From: Batrachochytrium dendrobatidis JAM81
Taxonomy: Eukaryota > Chytridiomycota > Chytridiomycetes > Rhizophydiales
Assembly (NCBI RefSeq): GCF_000203795.2
Contig: NW_006281105.1
Coordinates: 682,001-746,000 of the forward strand
DNA length: 64,000 nucleotides
Reading direction: 5' to 3'
Below, one piece after another: positions 1-11,400 of the stretch. The position numbers and the translations under genes are program-made. How positions within the stretch are numbered: position 1 is the stretch's first letter; each line of letters begins with the position of its first letter. The notes beneath the pieces are model-generated. The model was not told the DNA's origin and ran no database searches. It worked only from the letters and a program-made list of their open reading frames with translations.

Positions 1-791
1 TCATCAAATCGAATCTTTTTTGCAATACTAACTGACGCTGATCGATCCGCAACTCGTTTATCTGACATTTAATTGTTGTCACTTTATTCTTGAAAAACTT
101 TTTGAAATATTATTTTTGCATTAAAAATTGCATCTAGTCAAAATCAACTGTCTGGCCGTCAATGATCATTTCATCCAGCACATCATTCCAGACAATCGAT
201 TTTGACCATCGGTAATGCTTAATTGAAATAAATGGTTTAGCCGCTACCTTTTCAATCTAAATTTGGAACCACATATGCACTGGCTATTCGGCAAAACTAT
301 CTGAAAAAATCGATAGCTTTAAAATGATTGATTCAAGCTCTATGAATAAAATAAAAATTGTGGAAAGTAGTCTTGAATATAATTGTCAATCTACCTTGTC
401 TTGTAATTCAAAAATAACCATCAGACAATGGTAAAATGGCAGCTAGCCAATTCTTTAAACATTTGTATAGATTTGGTACGATAAACTAATTTTTAAAGCA
501 GTATTTGCTTCTAAAAGACACTGATAAATGCATGTTATTAGACTACGTTTACTACTCTCTAAACTAGAACGTAATTAAAGTATTTAGAATCCAGTTAATA
601 CAGCCAATATTTTCACGTAAAATATACCTTTATCATTAGATATAAACTTTGAAGCCATAGTGTGGTTTAAATGATGCTAAAGTAACAATTTCAGCCTTGC
701 TAGTCATCATACTGGCATTCTCAAATCGCGTCAGCAACTTCATCTTGCCTAAAAAACATTGACAGCATCGACATTCTTATCAACTAAAACT
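1..791. other. intergenic, no gene seen
   Basis: AT-rich sequence upstream of the MARVEL-like gene. I see no convincing coding exon on either strand. A copy of the recurrent TTCACGTAAAAT motif lies near 612-623. The part just before 792 should hold the promoter and 5' UTR of the following gene, but no clear TATA box or initiator could be assigned. Confidence 0.5.
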
Positions 792-2285
792 ATGGAAAAC
801 TCCAGAGACTCATTTGTCGGTCCAGGATATGTGGCTACTCGTTCAGATGCTCTTGAAATCCCAACACAAGAAAACTCGGCTTCATCATCTACCTCTTGGA
901 CTGCTCCAGCACAATTGCTCTCAAATCATCCAGTAAATGAGTCTGATACAAGCACACCGCAGCCTGCTTCCAACATTGACACAAGCCAGTCATCTATAAA
1001 TCGCAATGGCTCTACTTCATTAACAGAAAATATATCAATTGACCCAGCTCCGCAAAAACGACTAAATATGCCTATTCCATCTATTTCTATTGCGCGGTCT
1101 AATCTGGACGATGGTGATATCAAGAAATCAGTAAATATGCAGCCTGTTGAAGGAAAAGTCCAAAGTGATGCACGCCATCACCATCACCATCACCATCATC
1201 TAAATGTAGAAGAAAAAGAAGGTGATATGCACGATATGCTCAAGTCTGACCGACGCTCACATCAAGGAAGTGTTGAAGTGATGAATCAACACATAGAATC
1301 TGGTAAATCTCACGAATCAGATACTCGTCATTCGACTTTAAAAGGTATGCCGTCGTCCAAAGAAACCAAAAGCAATGAAAACGTGGGTCAAAATAAATAT
1401 GTTGATGACAGCAGCAACGTGTATAGCTTTGATCACTTTTTGGTTTACACCAAGGCTGTCGAGTATCCTCGTCTGTTTAGCACGATTTGTGAAAAAAGAT
1501 TCATACTTAGATTTTTGCAGTCTGCATTTGCTACAAGTAAGATCATAAACATGGCTTTACACAAACTACTTGATATAATCAAATCATGTGCTTTAAAATA
1601 CTGCACGCTCACGTAAACTAACCAAAAGTCTATTTCAAACTTGAACACCATTATGTGAGTGTAGGTGCCTTTTCCGGAATGTTTGTTGCAGCTACCTGGA
1701 ATCATTATGGATCAGCAGCTGCAAGTGACTCTGGTTTGAATGTCATGTGCTTTACCTCTATTACAGCTCTAGTAAGATTGTGAATGGAGCAACTGATAAT
1801 TTTTACGACATTCAATAGACTTGTGATACTGGTATTGAATGATGGATCATTTACCTTTTGATTTTTTGCCAAATGACTTTTACCATTAGTTTGTGTCGCT
1901 TTGCTGTATGTATCTATATGCTTTTCCAGGATCGCTTGGTATTCCACCACATAGACACTGGCGATTTTCTGGAGTGGAAGTATCTATTGATGCAGTTCTT
2001 TCCCTTTTGTGGCTTGGCTCGTCAGCACGTTTAGCCACTTACGCACGCTGTCCTGAAAACCGATTTATTCCAGCTCCCAACGGATCAGGAAATGTATACA
2101 TGATAGATACGCCTACACTCAACTGTTTTGCATGGCCATTATCCATCACAACTGGATTTTGTTGTATGGCATTTCATATTGTTACTCTGACGATGGGCAT
2201 ATGGGATCTGCAACGACAAGCATATATTGATGCTAAAGAACGCCAAAGTCACATAATGTTTGCACGAGGAAACTGGAAGCAGTAA
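792..2285 (+). CDS. 4-TM MARVEL-like membrane protein with His tract
   Basis: Probable integral membrane protein. Start is the ATG at 792 (MENSRDSF). Exon 1 (792-1536) encodes about 248 hydrophilic, Ser/Asn/His-rich residues, including an eight-histidine run near residue 130, then a first hydrophobic helix. Exon 2 is 1665-1771 and the last exon is 1930-2285. A 13-nt micro-exon (about 1818-1830) is needed to keep the reading phase between them and is the weakest part of the model. The C-terminal half has four hydrophobic stretches with short loops, like fungal MARVEL-domain proteins, and a short cytosolic end (ARGNWKQ). Total about 406 aa. The family call rests on topology and spacing, not on a diagnostic motif. 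The stop codon is followed within about 26 nt by a family-A repeat. Confidence 0.6.
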
Positions 2286-2310
2286 CTTTTACGGCTGTCG
2301 CAAGGGATAT

Positions 2311-2770
2311 AAGAATGGAAATATAAATGAAAATTTGTCAGCAATCACCATCAGTGCGTCATGCTTTTGAGACAGTATTTATATAAAATCCATTTAGACT
2401 TTTGTGTAGGGCTGGGTTGCTTTCTTGGTGATGTTGTTTTGCAAATATTGGTAGATTGTTTACTGATTTGAATGGTAGGAGCATCTATCGCTCGCGTCTC
2501 CTGTGCCACGACAATCTGACTTGTTGACAAGACCTGCTGCCCCACTCGATTAAATATAGGACAACGCCGCTCATTTGGCCTAACAGCGGTTGCTTGCTGA
2601 GCTTGTGCTGGTCTTGTGACACGAGAGCTTCGGTGTTCTACCTATATAGTATACGCTAACCTAACGCAATCGTGAGATTTTACAAACCAAAAACTGTTGT
2701 TTCTAAAAGGCTTAATAGCAGTCTGCTTGACACCATCAGAATGTTTCCAAAACATGAAAGTGGAGTTTTC
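2311..2770 (+). repeat. dispersed repeat family A, copy 1
   Basis: Starts 26 nt after the stop of the MARVEL-like gene. Blocks shared with the copies near 24.1, 33.1 and 48.2 kb include an AATGGAAATRWAAATGAAAA start, a GTCRRCAAYCAYCA segment, a CACGACAATCTGACTTGTTGA segment, a TACGCTAACCTAAMSCAATC segment and a CAGAATGTTTYCAAA end. Short open frames inside it are not conserved between copies, so I treat it as non-coding. It probably forms the 3' UTR of the upstream gene. Confidence 0.75.
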
Positions 2771-3239
2771 TATATACCAAATAAATATTTCCCTCCTGTT
2801 CTCATGCCTATTGACATCAAACTCCATGACCAAGACGCCATAATGTGGCGTATTGGTCATATCCATTCAAGGCGCGCATTCAAATTCAAGTCTGGGTTTA
2901 AATCATAATAATAGCACTTGGCTTCAATTTAACTTTTTTAAACTAACTTGGCTTGGAATTAGAAAATTGTCATTCAGTTTAATATCAATTTGATCCCAAC
3001 ATTTATCTGCTGCAATTGACCGTCCAACTTAAAAAACGCTTATATCCAGTATCTGATTTGGGCTATTGATTCAAATAGGTAAATATTTGATCAGCTTTCC
3101 TGAAATTCAAAGCCAATTTGAATAAACGGAAACCCATTTAGGATGGATTCTGATAAAAATGCATCAACTGTGCTGCTCATACTGTTTTATTCTAACCCAT
3201 CAAATTGTATATGATAGCTTTTATCCTTGATAGCGATTG
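2771..3239. other. intergenic, no gene seen
   Basis: AT-rich spacer between repeat A copy 1 and the acidic orphan gene. Nothing recognisable beyond a probable 5' UTR and promoter for the gene starting at 3240. Confidence 0.4.
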
Positions 3240-6107
3240 ATGGCACAAGCAATTTTTGATGTCGGCCCAGCCATCTCAATGCAACTAGAGCAAAAATACC
3301 TAGTAGCCGAACCATTGGTTCAAACCAATCAAACTGCTTTAAAAGAAAATGAACTTCAAGAAGTTGAAAAGGCCATCACATCTGCATCAGAAACACAGTC
3401 ATCCCACACTATATCAAAGGAACCAAACTACACGTCTTGCCCACAGCATTCATCGAGTTTTTCAACAGATTCTGCTCATATAGCATGCAACAAAGAGAAT
3501 CATAAACATTATGATTTTGAAGGTATTGATTTGGATCAGCCATCAGCAATGCCTTGCGATATGATTAAAGATTCAAGCCATTCTCTCAAGCACAATAGGA
3601 AGAACAGTCAAAGCAGATTTGATGAAACCTTATCCACGCGATCGCAACGTAGCAGACACTCAAGCAATAGTCCAGCTGGTCCTGATTCATTTAAAAAAGA
3701 GTTTAGTGTGTTTGACGATTTGGTAAAATCTGCAACCGAATCTGACCCAGCAGCAGCTGTCAAGAGTGGAGTTGACATGCCGCTTTGTTCTGAAACCATG
3801 GCTATTCCAACTCCTCCAAATATTGCTGCAGAAATGAATCTAGCAACACAGTCTTACTCGAGTCAGATAAATCAGCCACAATCACCTCCAGCATCACTCA
3901 CGTCTGCAATCAATTCACCAGATCCATCATGTCAACAGTCCTCTACTCATGATCGTATTACGACTATACATCACCAAATGGATCAATTATCAGATCTCAT
4001 AAATGCTACTGCATTGTATGCTATATCCTATGATAGTGCCATCACTTCGGCGTTTCCTAATCAGGAGTCACGCGATAATATTGAAAGCAACGAGCCAATT
4101 CAGCATCAATCCAACCTGGATAATATAATCGAAATTGATCTTGAAACTCAACCTTTCAACTGCATTTATGCAAACGATCATTTAACTTGGGACTCATCTA
4201 CACCTAAAACACCTGATTCTGAAACTTTTGGCACTTCTAGAAGCATGTTTGGAGAATTAGGTTTGCCCCTGTTCAGTCAATTAGATGTTGAGCAAGAGAT
4301 TAATGATCGTTTCGAACAGATGCAGCGCGATCATCAGACTGCAAGAGAAGAGTTTATGCGACAGTTTGATACAATTTCGGATTCATATAGAATATGGAAC
4401 GACGGCAGTACAAGACAAACCAATCATTTCGAAACATCCAATGGTATAGTTGCATCCACTGAGACCATAAATGAACCAACAAGTCACAGCTTGAATCAAT
4501 TTTTGTCAGATAGCGAGACTGAGCCAAATCTAGCTGCTGATAGCAATCTACTGGATGAACTAAATGGCACCGAAGCACAGCTATTGCATACATATGCTCA
4601 AAATGCATCTGAAGAAATACTTTTTCCTCTAGACTCTCATAGTTTTTCAAGAGATGCTCCTATTCTTGAGCCCGGATATATCCCCAGACATCGTCGCATT
4701 CGTCAATCATACGATTTCAACAATGATCCATTTTTCTTTTCCGAGTCACACACATTGCATACACTTGAAGATGACTATATCGATGGGAACGAATTGGGTA
4801 CCGTGAATGATGAGTCAAATCCAGGTATTATACTATGGACAGATAACGAGGCTGGGCTTGATTTGACATTTCAAGCAATGCCGGAATCTGAAGAATCGTA
4901 TGACGAAGCAGAGTTTTTTGATGGCGAAGACTTTGCGCCAATACAGTATCATTTTAATACGATGTCTGAACCAAATCCATTTGCTGCGTATTTTGACAGA
5001 GCGCTGAATCAAACCGATACGTATTTTGGGCATGGACTGCGTGATGTGACTGTCGATCATAATTTCTGGGATTTTGGAGATGAATCAAACAGACTCACCC
5101 GCCAGGACCATGCAGATGAGCATTCAGAAGTCAATTGGTACACCCCATCAACAGCCCATTATGAAGATAATGGCAACTACAACGAAGACCAACGTCTTGA
5201 TACCGTAGCTGAAATGCTTGAGCACTCCTATCACTCGTCCAATAGTTTGAGTCTTGAAGAACCATACGTGACATTTGTATCTCATATGCCAATTCGACAT
5301 GCACTGAATGTAATCAATCAATCCCGCCTTTTTGATTTTACATATGAAGCCCCTGATCAAAACACACACGACCATACTTATCAATCCAGTTCAATTACGT
5401 ATCCACTCAACACAGTTCGGCATAGACGTGTACAAGGATATCCCACTTTCCGTGCAAATGCCGAGACGTATCAATCCAATCGCGACACCGTCTACGAGCG
5501 TCTTGCCAATGCCATATACAATACAGATTGTCCTTCCGAAAGTGACGAAGAGGTCATGTCGTCGTTTTTTGTCGATGCAAACGGTGTTGTATGCCAAAAT
5601 TTTGCCGAGTGCTTGCGTGATGCAGTCGGATGGGATGATGGAAGAGGTGTAATAGATTTAAACGTATCAATAAGCCTGCTAGACTCGAATGGAAATACAA
5701 AGCCTCTAAATGATTCTTTCAACCATTTGGATTGGAATGATGACAACGAAGACAGTCACGACAATGCCAATGTGACCACTGATTACGTTCTATCCACTGG
5801 CGTCAACACATTGAATGACGTATATCGTAATACAATCGATTCAATTGATAACGATCAGATTGTAGAACTCAATGCTCACCAAGATACAAATTACTGTGAT
5901 GACAATGGCTCTGATCAATCAGACGATATAGAACAGCAATCAAACCTTGATCATGCCAACTCATCTTTTATTCGTACACTGTTCCCTGAACACAGCCGAT
6001 CGCGCGGTGCCGATTGTAACGGTAGTAATAGTAACTGTAGTCACAATACCAAAACTCATTGCAAAGCCATCACCCACACCTGTAACGGTGATTGTTTGGG
6101 CCGATAG
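3240..6107 (+). CDS. large acidic Asn/Ser-rich protein, unknown function
   Basis: Single uninterrupted frame of 955 codons from the ATG at 3240 (MAQAIFDVG). I do not recognise the family. The protein is strongly acidic, rich in Asp, Glu, Asn, Ser and His, and looks largely disordered. It has a short basic Ser/Arg patch (RSQRSRHSSNS) near residue 140. There is no signal peptide or TM segment. The last 40 residues contain seven closely spaced cysteines and several histidines (CNGSNSNC, HCKAITHTC), which might bind metal but match no known finger. An AATAAA signal lies at about 6129. A single-exon gene of this length stands out among intron-rich neighbours. Confidence 0.75.
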   Translation: MAQAIFDVGPAISMQLEQKYLVAEPLVQTNQTALKENELQEVEKAITSASETQSSHTISKEPNYTSCPQHSSSFSTDSAHIACNKENHKHYDFEGIDLDQPSAMPCDMIKDSSHSLKHNRKNSQSRFDETLSTRSQRSRHSSNSPAGPDSFKKEFSVFDDLVKSATESDPAAAVKSGVDMPLCSETMAIPTPPNIAAEMNLATQSYSSQINQPQSPPASLTSAINSPDPSCQQSSTHDRITTIHHQMDQLSDLINATALYAISYDSAITSAFPNQESRDNIESNEPIQHQSNLDNIIEIDLETQPFNCIYANDHLTWDSSTPKTPDSETFGTSRSMFGELGLPLFSQLDVEQEINDRFEQMQRDHQTAREEFMRQFDTISDSYRIWNDGSTRQTNHFETSNGIVASTETINEPTSHSLNQFLSDSETEPNLAADSNLLDELNGTEAQLLHTYAQNASEEILFPLDSHSFSRDAPILEPGYIPRHRRIRQSYDFNNDPFFFSESHTLHTLEDDYIDGNELGTVNDESNPGIILWTDNEAGLDLTFQAMPESEESYDEAEFFDGEDFAPIQYHFNTMSEPNPFAAYFDRALNQTDTYFGHGLRDVTVDHNFWDFGDESNRLTRQDHADEHSEVNWYTPSTAHYEDNGNYNEDQRLDTVAEMLEHSYHSSNSLSLEEPYVTFVSHMPIRHALNVINQSRLFDFTYEAPDQNTHDHTYQSSSITYPLNTVRHRRVQGYPTFRANAETYQSNRDTVYERLANAIYNTDCPSESDEEVMSSFFVDANGVVCQNFAECLRDAVGWDDGRGVIDLNVSISLLDSNGNTKPLNDSFNHLDWNDDNEDSHDNANVTTDYVLSTGVNTLNDVYRNTIDSIDNDQIVELNAHQDTNYCDDNGSDQSDDIEQQSNLDHANSSFIRTLFPEHSRSRGADCNGSNSNCSHNTKTHCKAITHTCNGDCLGR

Positions 6108-6256
6108 ATTTGTTTCTGGCTGAAAATGAATAAACTATTATTTCAACGATTTCTGTTTATTGACTCGTTTGGCACGAGGTGATAGTACAATTTCACTTTA
6201 CCAACCCAAATGTAACTGATATTTGGATAGAGCAGTTGCAAAGTGTTGAATTCAAA

Positions 6257-7882
6257 TTATTCCTGCCCTATACTATTATAATCATCAAAAGTCTTTGGTC
6301 CCAACTTTGCACGAAACGCTGCACGCTGATACTCTTGATCAATATCAATGTCTTTACCTTTTCGAGCCATCCATGCAAGAAGCTTCTTTACCATTTCGGG
6401 CCGATAGCTGATTGCATGAACCAGTAATGGGTAGATGTGAATAACTTCTGCACTCTGATAACGATCTTCCAAATATTTGACATGGCCCAAAGCACCATCA
6501 AAGTTTCCAGTTTCCAAGTATGCATATACTACTTTGACATGGATGGCCAAAGATAAAGATGGATTGTACGAAGTTAAAACACTGATCAGATATTTTGCGG
6601 AATCAGGATCTCCAAGGAATTTGTAGCCGTTCACCAACCCAGAGAGAGCATTGGTGAGCGAGCCATTTGACTCTTTGACATACGCACTGATAGCACCTAT
6701 GACATCACGCTCAGATTCGAGCAATGGACCAAGATGCTTTGCCATAGCAATACAAAGACGAGATTGGACAAACTGATGATTGGTGACAGCGCAGTATGTG
6801 TCCCACATGTGTTTCTCCTGACCTAATCCAGCATACGCAACTGCTTTTTCGGTAATCATAGGATGTGTGATACGAACTCGCTTTTTAATTGCTTGATTCA
6901 AAGTCTGCAAGGCATCATGGTGCTCGCCAATATTGTTGTTCGTAACCATAAGGCGATGGTATATACGAGCATTTAGATCGCCGCCTTCATTTTGAAACTT
7001 TTTGATCAATTTCAATACAGTCAAGTCGTCCTTGCAAGAAGCGTAATAATTAGTAATCTTGGTAAGTATCTGAGGAGTCCAGGAAAATCCAGCTAAACGC
7101 ATCATTTCTATAACACGCGCAATCCCGCTCTCGTCACATTTGAGCACATATGAGCCTAGCAATACCTCGTAGGGATATATGGTCAAATCAACTTGTTTCA
7201 AAAGTTCAAAGTATTCCAGGCCGGTTTTTTCGTCATCATTGAGAATATGGGCTTGGGTCATATTTCCAAGAACCAAAGGACACATGTGATCAAATCCATG
7301 TTGCTTGATCTCTGCATATGCTTTCAAAGCAGAGGGCAGATTATTCATTTTTGCATAGATATAGATCATGAGTGTTAGCACATTTATGTCAGTCTTGGCT
7401 TCGACGGTCTGCATAAGTTCAAACATGGTGGCTACTCGATGGAGTTTGGTGTAATGAGATTTGGACTTGAGGACTTGAGATTTGTTGTTTAAAAGTGCTT
7501 GAATGAGATTAAAGAATACCTTTGGTGGAAGATCTGCCAGAAAATATGAGTTTGAGGACTCCAGATTGATAAAACTGCGGTATGCTAGGATGATGCGATC
7601 TTGTTTCATATATTGGATAATGTCGGCAATCGTTGGCAGATGATGCATCGAATGTCTAATATCAGCAGTATTAACTACATTATTATTATTTTTTGTTCCA
7701 GTAGTGGTTTTTGTATAATAGTGTTTTGTAAAAGGATCTGTGCTGATATTGAATAGTATAGAGATTGGATGATGAATGGGAGTTGAACGATGAACCAGCA
7801 AGTGTATTGATGAACTGGTAGTACGAATATGCGAGACGACAGCAAATGAATGATTCAATCGAAGCATACAACTACGAAGCAT
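6257..7882 (-). CDS. pentatricopeptide-repeat-like mitochondrial protein
   Basis: 541 aa from the ATG at 7882 (MLRSCMLRLNHSFAVV). That start gives an Arg/Ser/Thr-rich N-terminus without acidic residues, typical of a mitochondrial presequence. The frame is open further upstream but has no earlier ATG. The body is all-helical and has PPR-type helix pairs, for example the segment beginning DINVLTLMIYIYAKMNN and continuing LPSALKAYAEIKQHGF, then LEYFELLKQVDLTIYPYEVL. PPR proteins bind organellar RNA and act in its processing or translation; the specific target cannot be read from sequence. Single exon. Converges with the upstream acidic gene, with about 150 nt between the stops. Confidence 0.75.
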   Translation of the reverse strand: MLRSCMLRLNHSFAVVSHIRTTSSSIHLLVHRSTPIHHPISILFNISTDPFTKHYYTKTTTGTKNNNNVVNTADIRHSMHHLPTIADIIQYMKQDRIILAYRSFINLESSNSYFLADLPPKVFFNLIQALLNNKSQVLKSKSHYTKLHRVATMFELMQTVEAKTDINVLTLMIYIYAKMNNLPSALKAYAEIKQHGFDHMCPLVLGNMTQAHILNDDEKTGLEYFELLKQVDLTIYPYEVLLGSYVLKCDESGIARVIEMMRLAGFSWTPQILTKITNYYASCKDDLTVLKLIKKFQNEGGDLNARIYHRLMVTNNNIGEHHDALQTLNQAIKKRVRITHPMITEKAVAYAGLGQEKHMWDTYCAVTNHQFVQSRLCIAMAKHLGPLLESERDVIGAISAYVKESNGSLTNALSGLVNGYKFLGDPDSAKYLISVLTSYNPSLSLAIHVKVVYAYLETGNFDGALGHVKYLEDRYQSAEVIHIYPLLVHAISYRPEMVKKLLAWMARKGKDIDIDQEYQRAAFRAKLGPKTFDDYNSIGQE

Positions 7883-8072
7883 CTTGCTCTTTATAATAAC
7901 TGAACTAGTCGAGTCAAGTTCAAGTTTTGAAAAAGAAAAATAGAAGATCAAGTCAATGTTTTCAACAGTTGAGATTGTCACGAGTGAAGTTGGATTCTTG
8001 CAGATTGATTGTTTGATCAAGTCAAGCAATCAAAATTCAATTAATGCAAGACTACAACTCAGTGAAGATGGA

Positions 8073-8125
8073 TTGACAATTGAAATGAATTGACAATTGA
8101 AATGGATTGACTGTTGAAATGAATT
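8073..8125. repeat. 17-bp tandem repeat, 3 units
   Basis: Three near-identical 17-bp units (TTGACAATTGAAATGAA type) at 8073-8089, 8090-8106 and 8107-8123. They lie between the PPR-like gene and the 5' end of the VPS38-like gene. Confidence 0.8.
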
Positions 8126-8465
8126 GATTTATCCAATCAATATCAAACTTCAGCTTGGATTCAATACAGCGCGACTTTCCTATTAGTCGCATTCACCAGG
8201 TTGATTCATATCGATACTCGACCATAGACCAGTCAGGAATCTTGATAAGGAAACACTGCTGCTTTTTACTATTCAATACATTCATTTTCAGTCATATCGG
8301 GCACTTGCAACATTTCTCAGGCCTGTTGGCCTCATGTGCAGGTATGACTTGATTGTCCATTGGCGAAACAATTCTTGGATGGATCTGAATATACATAAAT
8401 GTACATGAATGTCAGTCATCTTCTATTAATACAGTAACTGACTATCCATATATGTTTGATACTAG

Positions 8466-11400
8466 CCTCGGATCCGTCATCTTCGTCGTATTCTTGTACG
8501 CAATCTGTCCATCCACAACCATGGCAACACCACCGTCAATGATATGCATGCTGTAGGAAACCGGGCAACTCCCGCCAGGATTGATCATGTCACTCATCCT
8601 ACTATTGGTGTTGATGGAACATGCTCTGTATTGAATGCATCTACTGGATCCCCTCAGACTCCGACAATCATGACAATCGTACCTTCTAGCAGCTTTCTTG
8701 CTTCAAATCACTCACATTTGGCTTCACAAAAGCTTCCTTTTGAAACTACAAACTCTACAGATATCGAGTTTACTAAGCTAGAGTCTAATCATCAACCCAA
8801 TTCAACCAGCATTGGATCACTGTTGCATCCACCCTTGTTTTTGGATTCGTCTCGAGTGTCGTCACTTTCCGCTGCACATGCTTTGGACTCTGCTGCTTTA
8901 TCCGCCTCCCATCATGATCAACATACTACTTTAATCAGATCTCACTTTTCGTCCAATACTTCAAAACAAATTCCATCAGATTCAAATAACGATACTCAAA
9001 GCATGCCTGACATATCCTGCTCAATCCAATCCCAAACACTGTCTTTACCTCCTATACAGTCATCTATAGATGCGCGTTCAGATACTTCACATCAGCTTTT
9101 AACAAGACGATTGAATACACTGAGATTTTCTGAAATGTCTACAAGTATGAAATCTTCTGCTTCATCGTTTAGTGTGCATCAGATGTTTCAGGAGCATTTA
9201 TCCATGGTTGTCCATGCTCCGTGTCATGAATTATGCTGTAGCTATTTTACACTGGCAGAAAATTCGTATACTCTTCCGTTTTATACTAGCGAGTGGATCG
9301 ACTTGTGTAATGTAAGCAATCATGTTAGATATTTGGTTTTAAAACTAGAGTGAATCCATTTGGTGGCTGATGTTGTTTCTTTTTAAAATATAGAACCCTT
9401 CTTGGGATGTTTTGTTGGATAGTATATCCATGTCCTATTTACATCAGTGTTTGCCTCGATTTATGCTTTCGTTGTATTTTAATTTGACCAGAAATCCAGC
9501 TGCTGTTTCAGTGATTTCGCAATGGATTGATCTGGCCAACATGTCATTTGTTTGCAAAGATGTATGCATGAGGTTTTTAGCTATAAATATTTGAATCTTG
9601 CACATCAATCAAGAAACGCAGTGCTAATTTTTGCTATGAATTGGTTGTGTGCATGCATTTGACTGCAGTTGATAGATCTTGACTTACAATTTCAGCCCAA
9701 CACAATTTTGATAGAGTTGGAAAATGGGTTTTATATGCCTCGCACTTCTGTTACAAATGTAGGCAGATTGTTTTTAAGGTCTAATCATCTATATTATTGA
9801 AAAATGACTTACTCCATGATTGTACTGATATATCTGCTAAATATTTACAGGACTGTCCCCCTGTCAAATCTGTTGATCTCAAAGTACAGCTTACAAAAGT
9901 CAAACCAAACAAGGTAAGGTATCAAATCATGAGGAATTGAAAGGTTTAGACGCAATGATTGATTTGTTGCATGCATTTTCACAGGTTTATGCATCTTATA
10001 AATACGCACAGATCAAAAGGTATGCAGTTTTGCAAGAATTGCGTGATATAGAGTACTTTCTGAGGGTTGATTTGCTTACACGTTGCGTATTATGATGCTT
10101 AGAATCATAGGATTGCAGCGACAGATTACAAAAGTACAGGCATCTACCAATACAATTTTGGTCGAATCTGCTGCTCATTTTGCCAAACTAGAGGTTGTAG
10201 AGACTGTGGTAAGATTGTAGCATATGCTTGGTATCGTATTACTTTTGGAATTTGTTTTTAAACCTTTTTTCTGACTTTTTAATTGTATGCAGGCTAATGA
10301 GGCCGATGCTATTCGAATTAGAATCAATGTTACTGAAAATGCAATCATGGAGCAAACACGGGAATTACAAAATCGTAAGTAAACAGCACCGATCCAACTT
10401 TAGAGCTATAGATTGCATATTAAGAGTATTGATTTACTTTATTGAACACTCTAGGCAGTTTAAGATTGAACGAAATTCGTCAAATCGTGAATGAACGGCA
10501 AATGCAATTAAGTCAACTTCAAGTGGAAAGGGATGAAGAAGTCAAATGTTTTCTGCGTGCTCGTGATGGGCTTGCACTCACCAGGCTAGTAATGATTTGG
10601 CTGCAGAGTTGAGATAAATGGATTGATCAATACTGACATGTATTATCTGTATATCAATTATATGACGATTTGCTATATTAGAAAGGAGATGTCATGTATT
10701 TTAAGTCGAGTTTCCAAGCTTCAAAAAAGTCTGACGCATGATCTTAAGACCATGTTTCCTATTACCGAGGTAAATAACTACATCTTTTTCACATGGTTTA
10801 TTTTTGCCATTGATTATATACTTTTTGGTTTATTATTAATGATTCATCTACTGTATCAAGACCGATTGCCCATGCATACGAGGCATAAAACTTCCCAATT
10901 CAAACTTCACTGGACATGATGATGAGCGCATTGCAACAGCCTTGGGTTTTACAGCCCACTTCATTACACTTTTGGCGTACTACCTTGATGTACCATTACG
11001 TTATTATATGATGCCAATTTCTTCACGGTCAACTGTATGGGATGTTGTATCGCAGCAATTTCAAGGAAGTAAAGAGTTGAGTCATGGTTGTCCAGGATTT
11101 TAGTTTTAGTATTTTCAAATTCTCTGTGTTTTTCTTACGACTATCCAATACTGCTTTGCTAGGTTTCCTTTGTACTCTCGAGGATCTGAACGTATCCGGT
11201 TCGAGTATGCCGTGTTTTTAATTAACAAGAATGTAGAACAGGTATGGTTTGTCATATCTACGACTAAGATTAGCCTTCAACACGATGTTTTGTTAAGGAG
11301 ACTGATGGGTAGTTTGTATTGGTATATGTAGCTGTTGAATTTTGTTGGAAAACCGGTCAAGAATTTACGAAACACACTCCCTAATTTAAAATTACTTTGT

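Noticed and set aside
2351..2545. Short peptide similar to one near 24.1 kb
   Set aside because: Similarity is between DNA repeats in opposite genomic orientation; stops and frames differ among the four copies, so not a gene.
8155..8352. Possible small gene or first exon of VPS38
   Set aside because: It ends at a good GTATGA donor (8342) before the first confirmed VPS38 exon, but no ATG-led frame joins in phase with the exon at 8466. I left the 5' end open.
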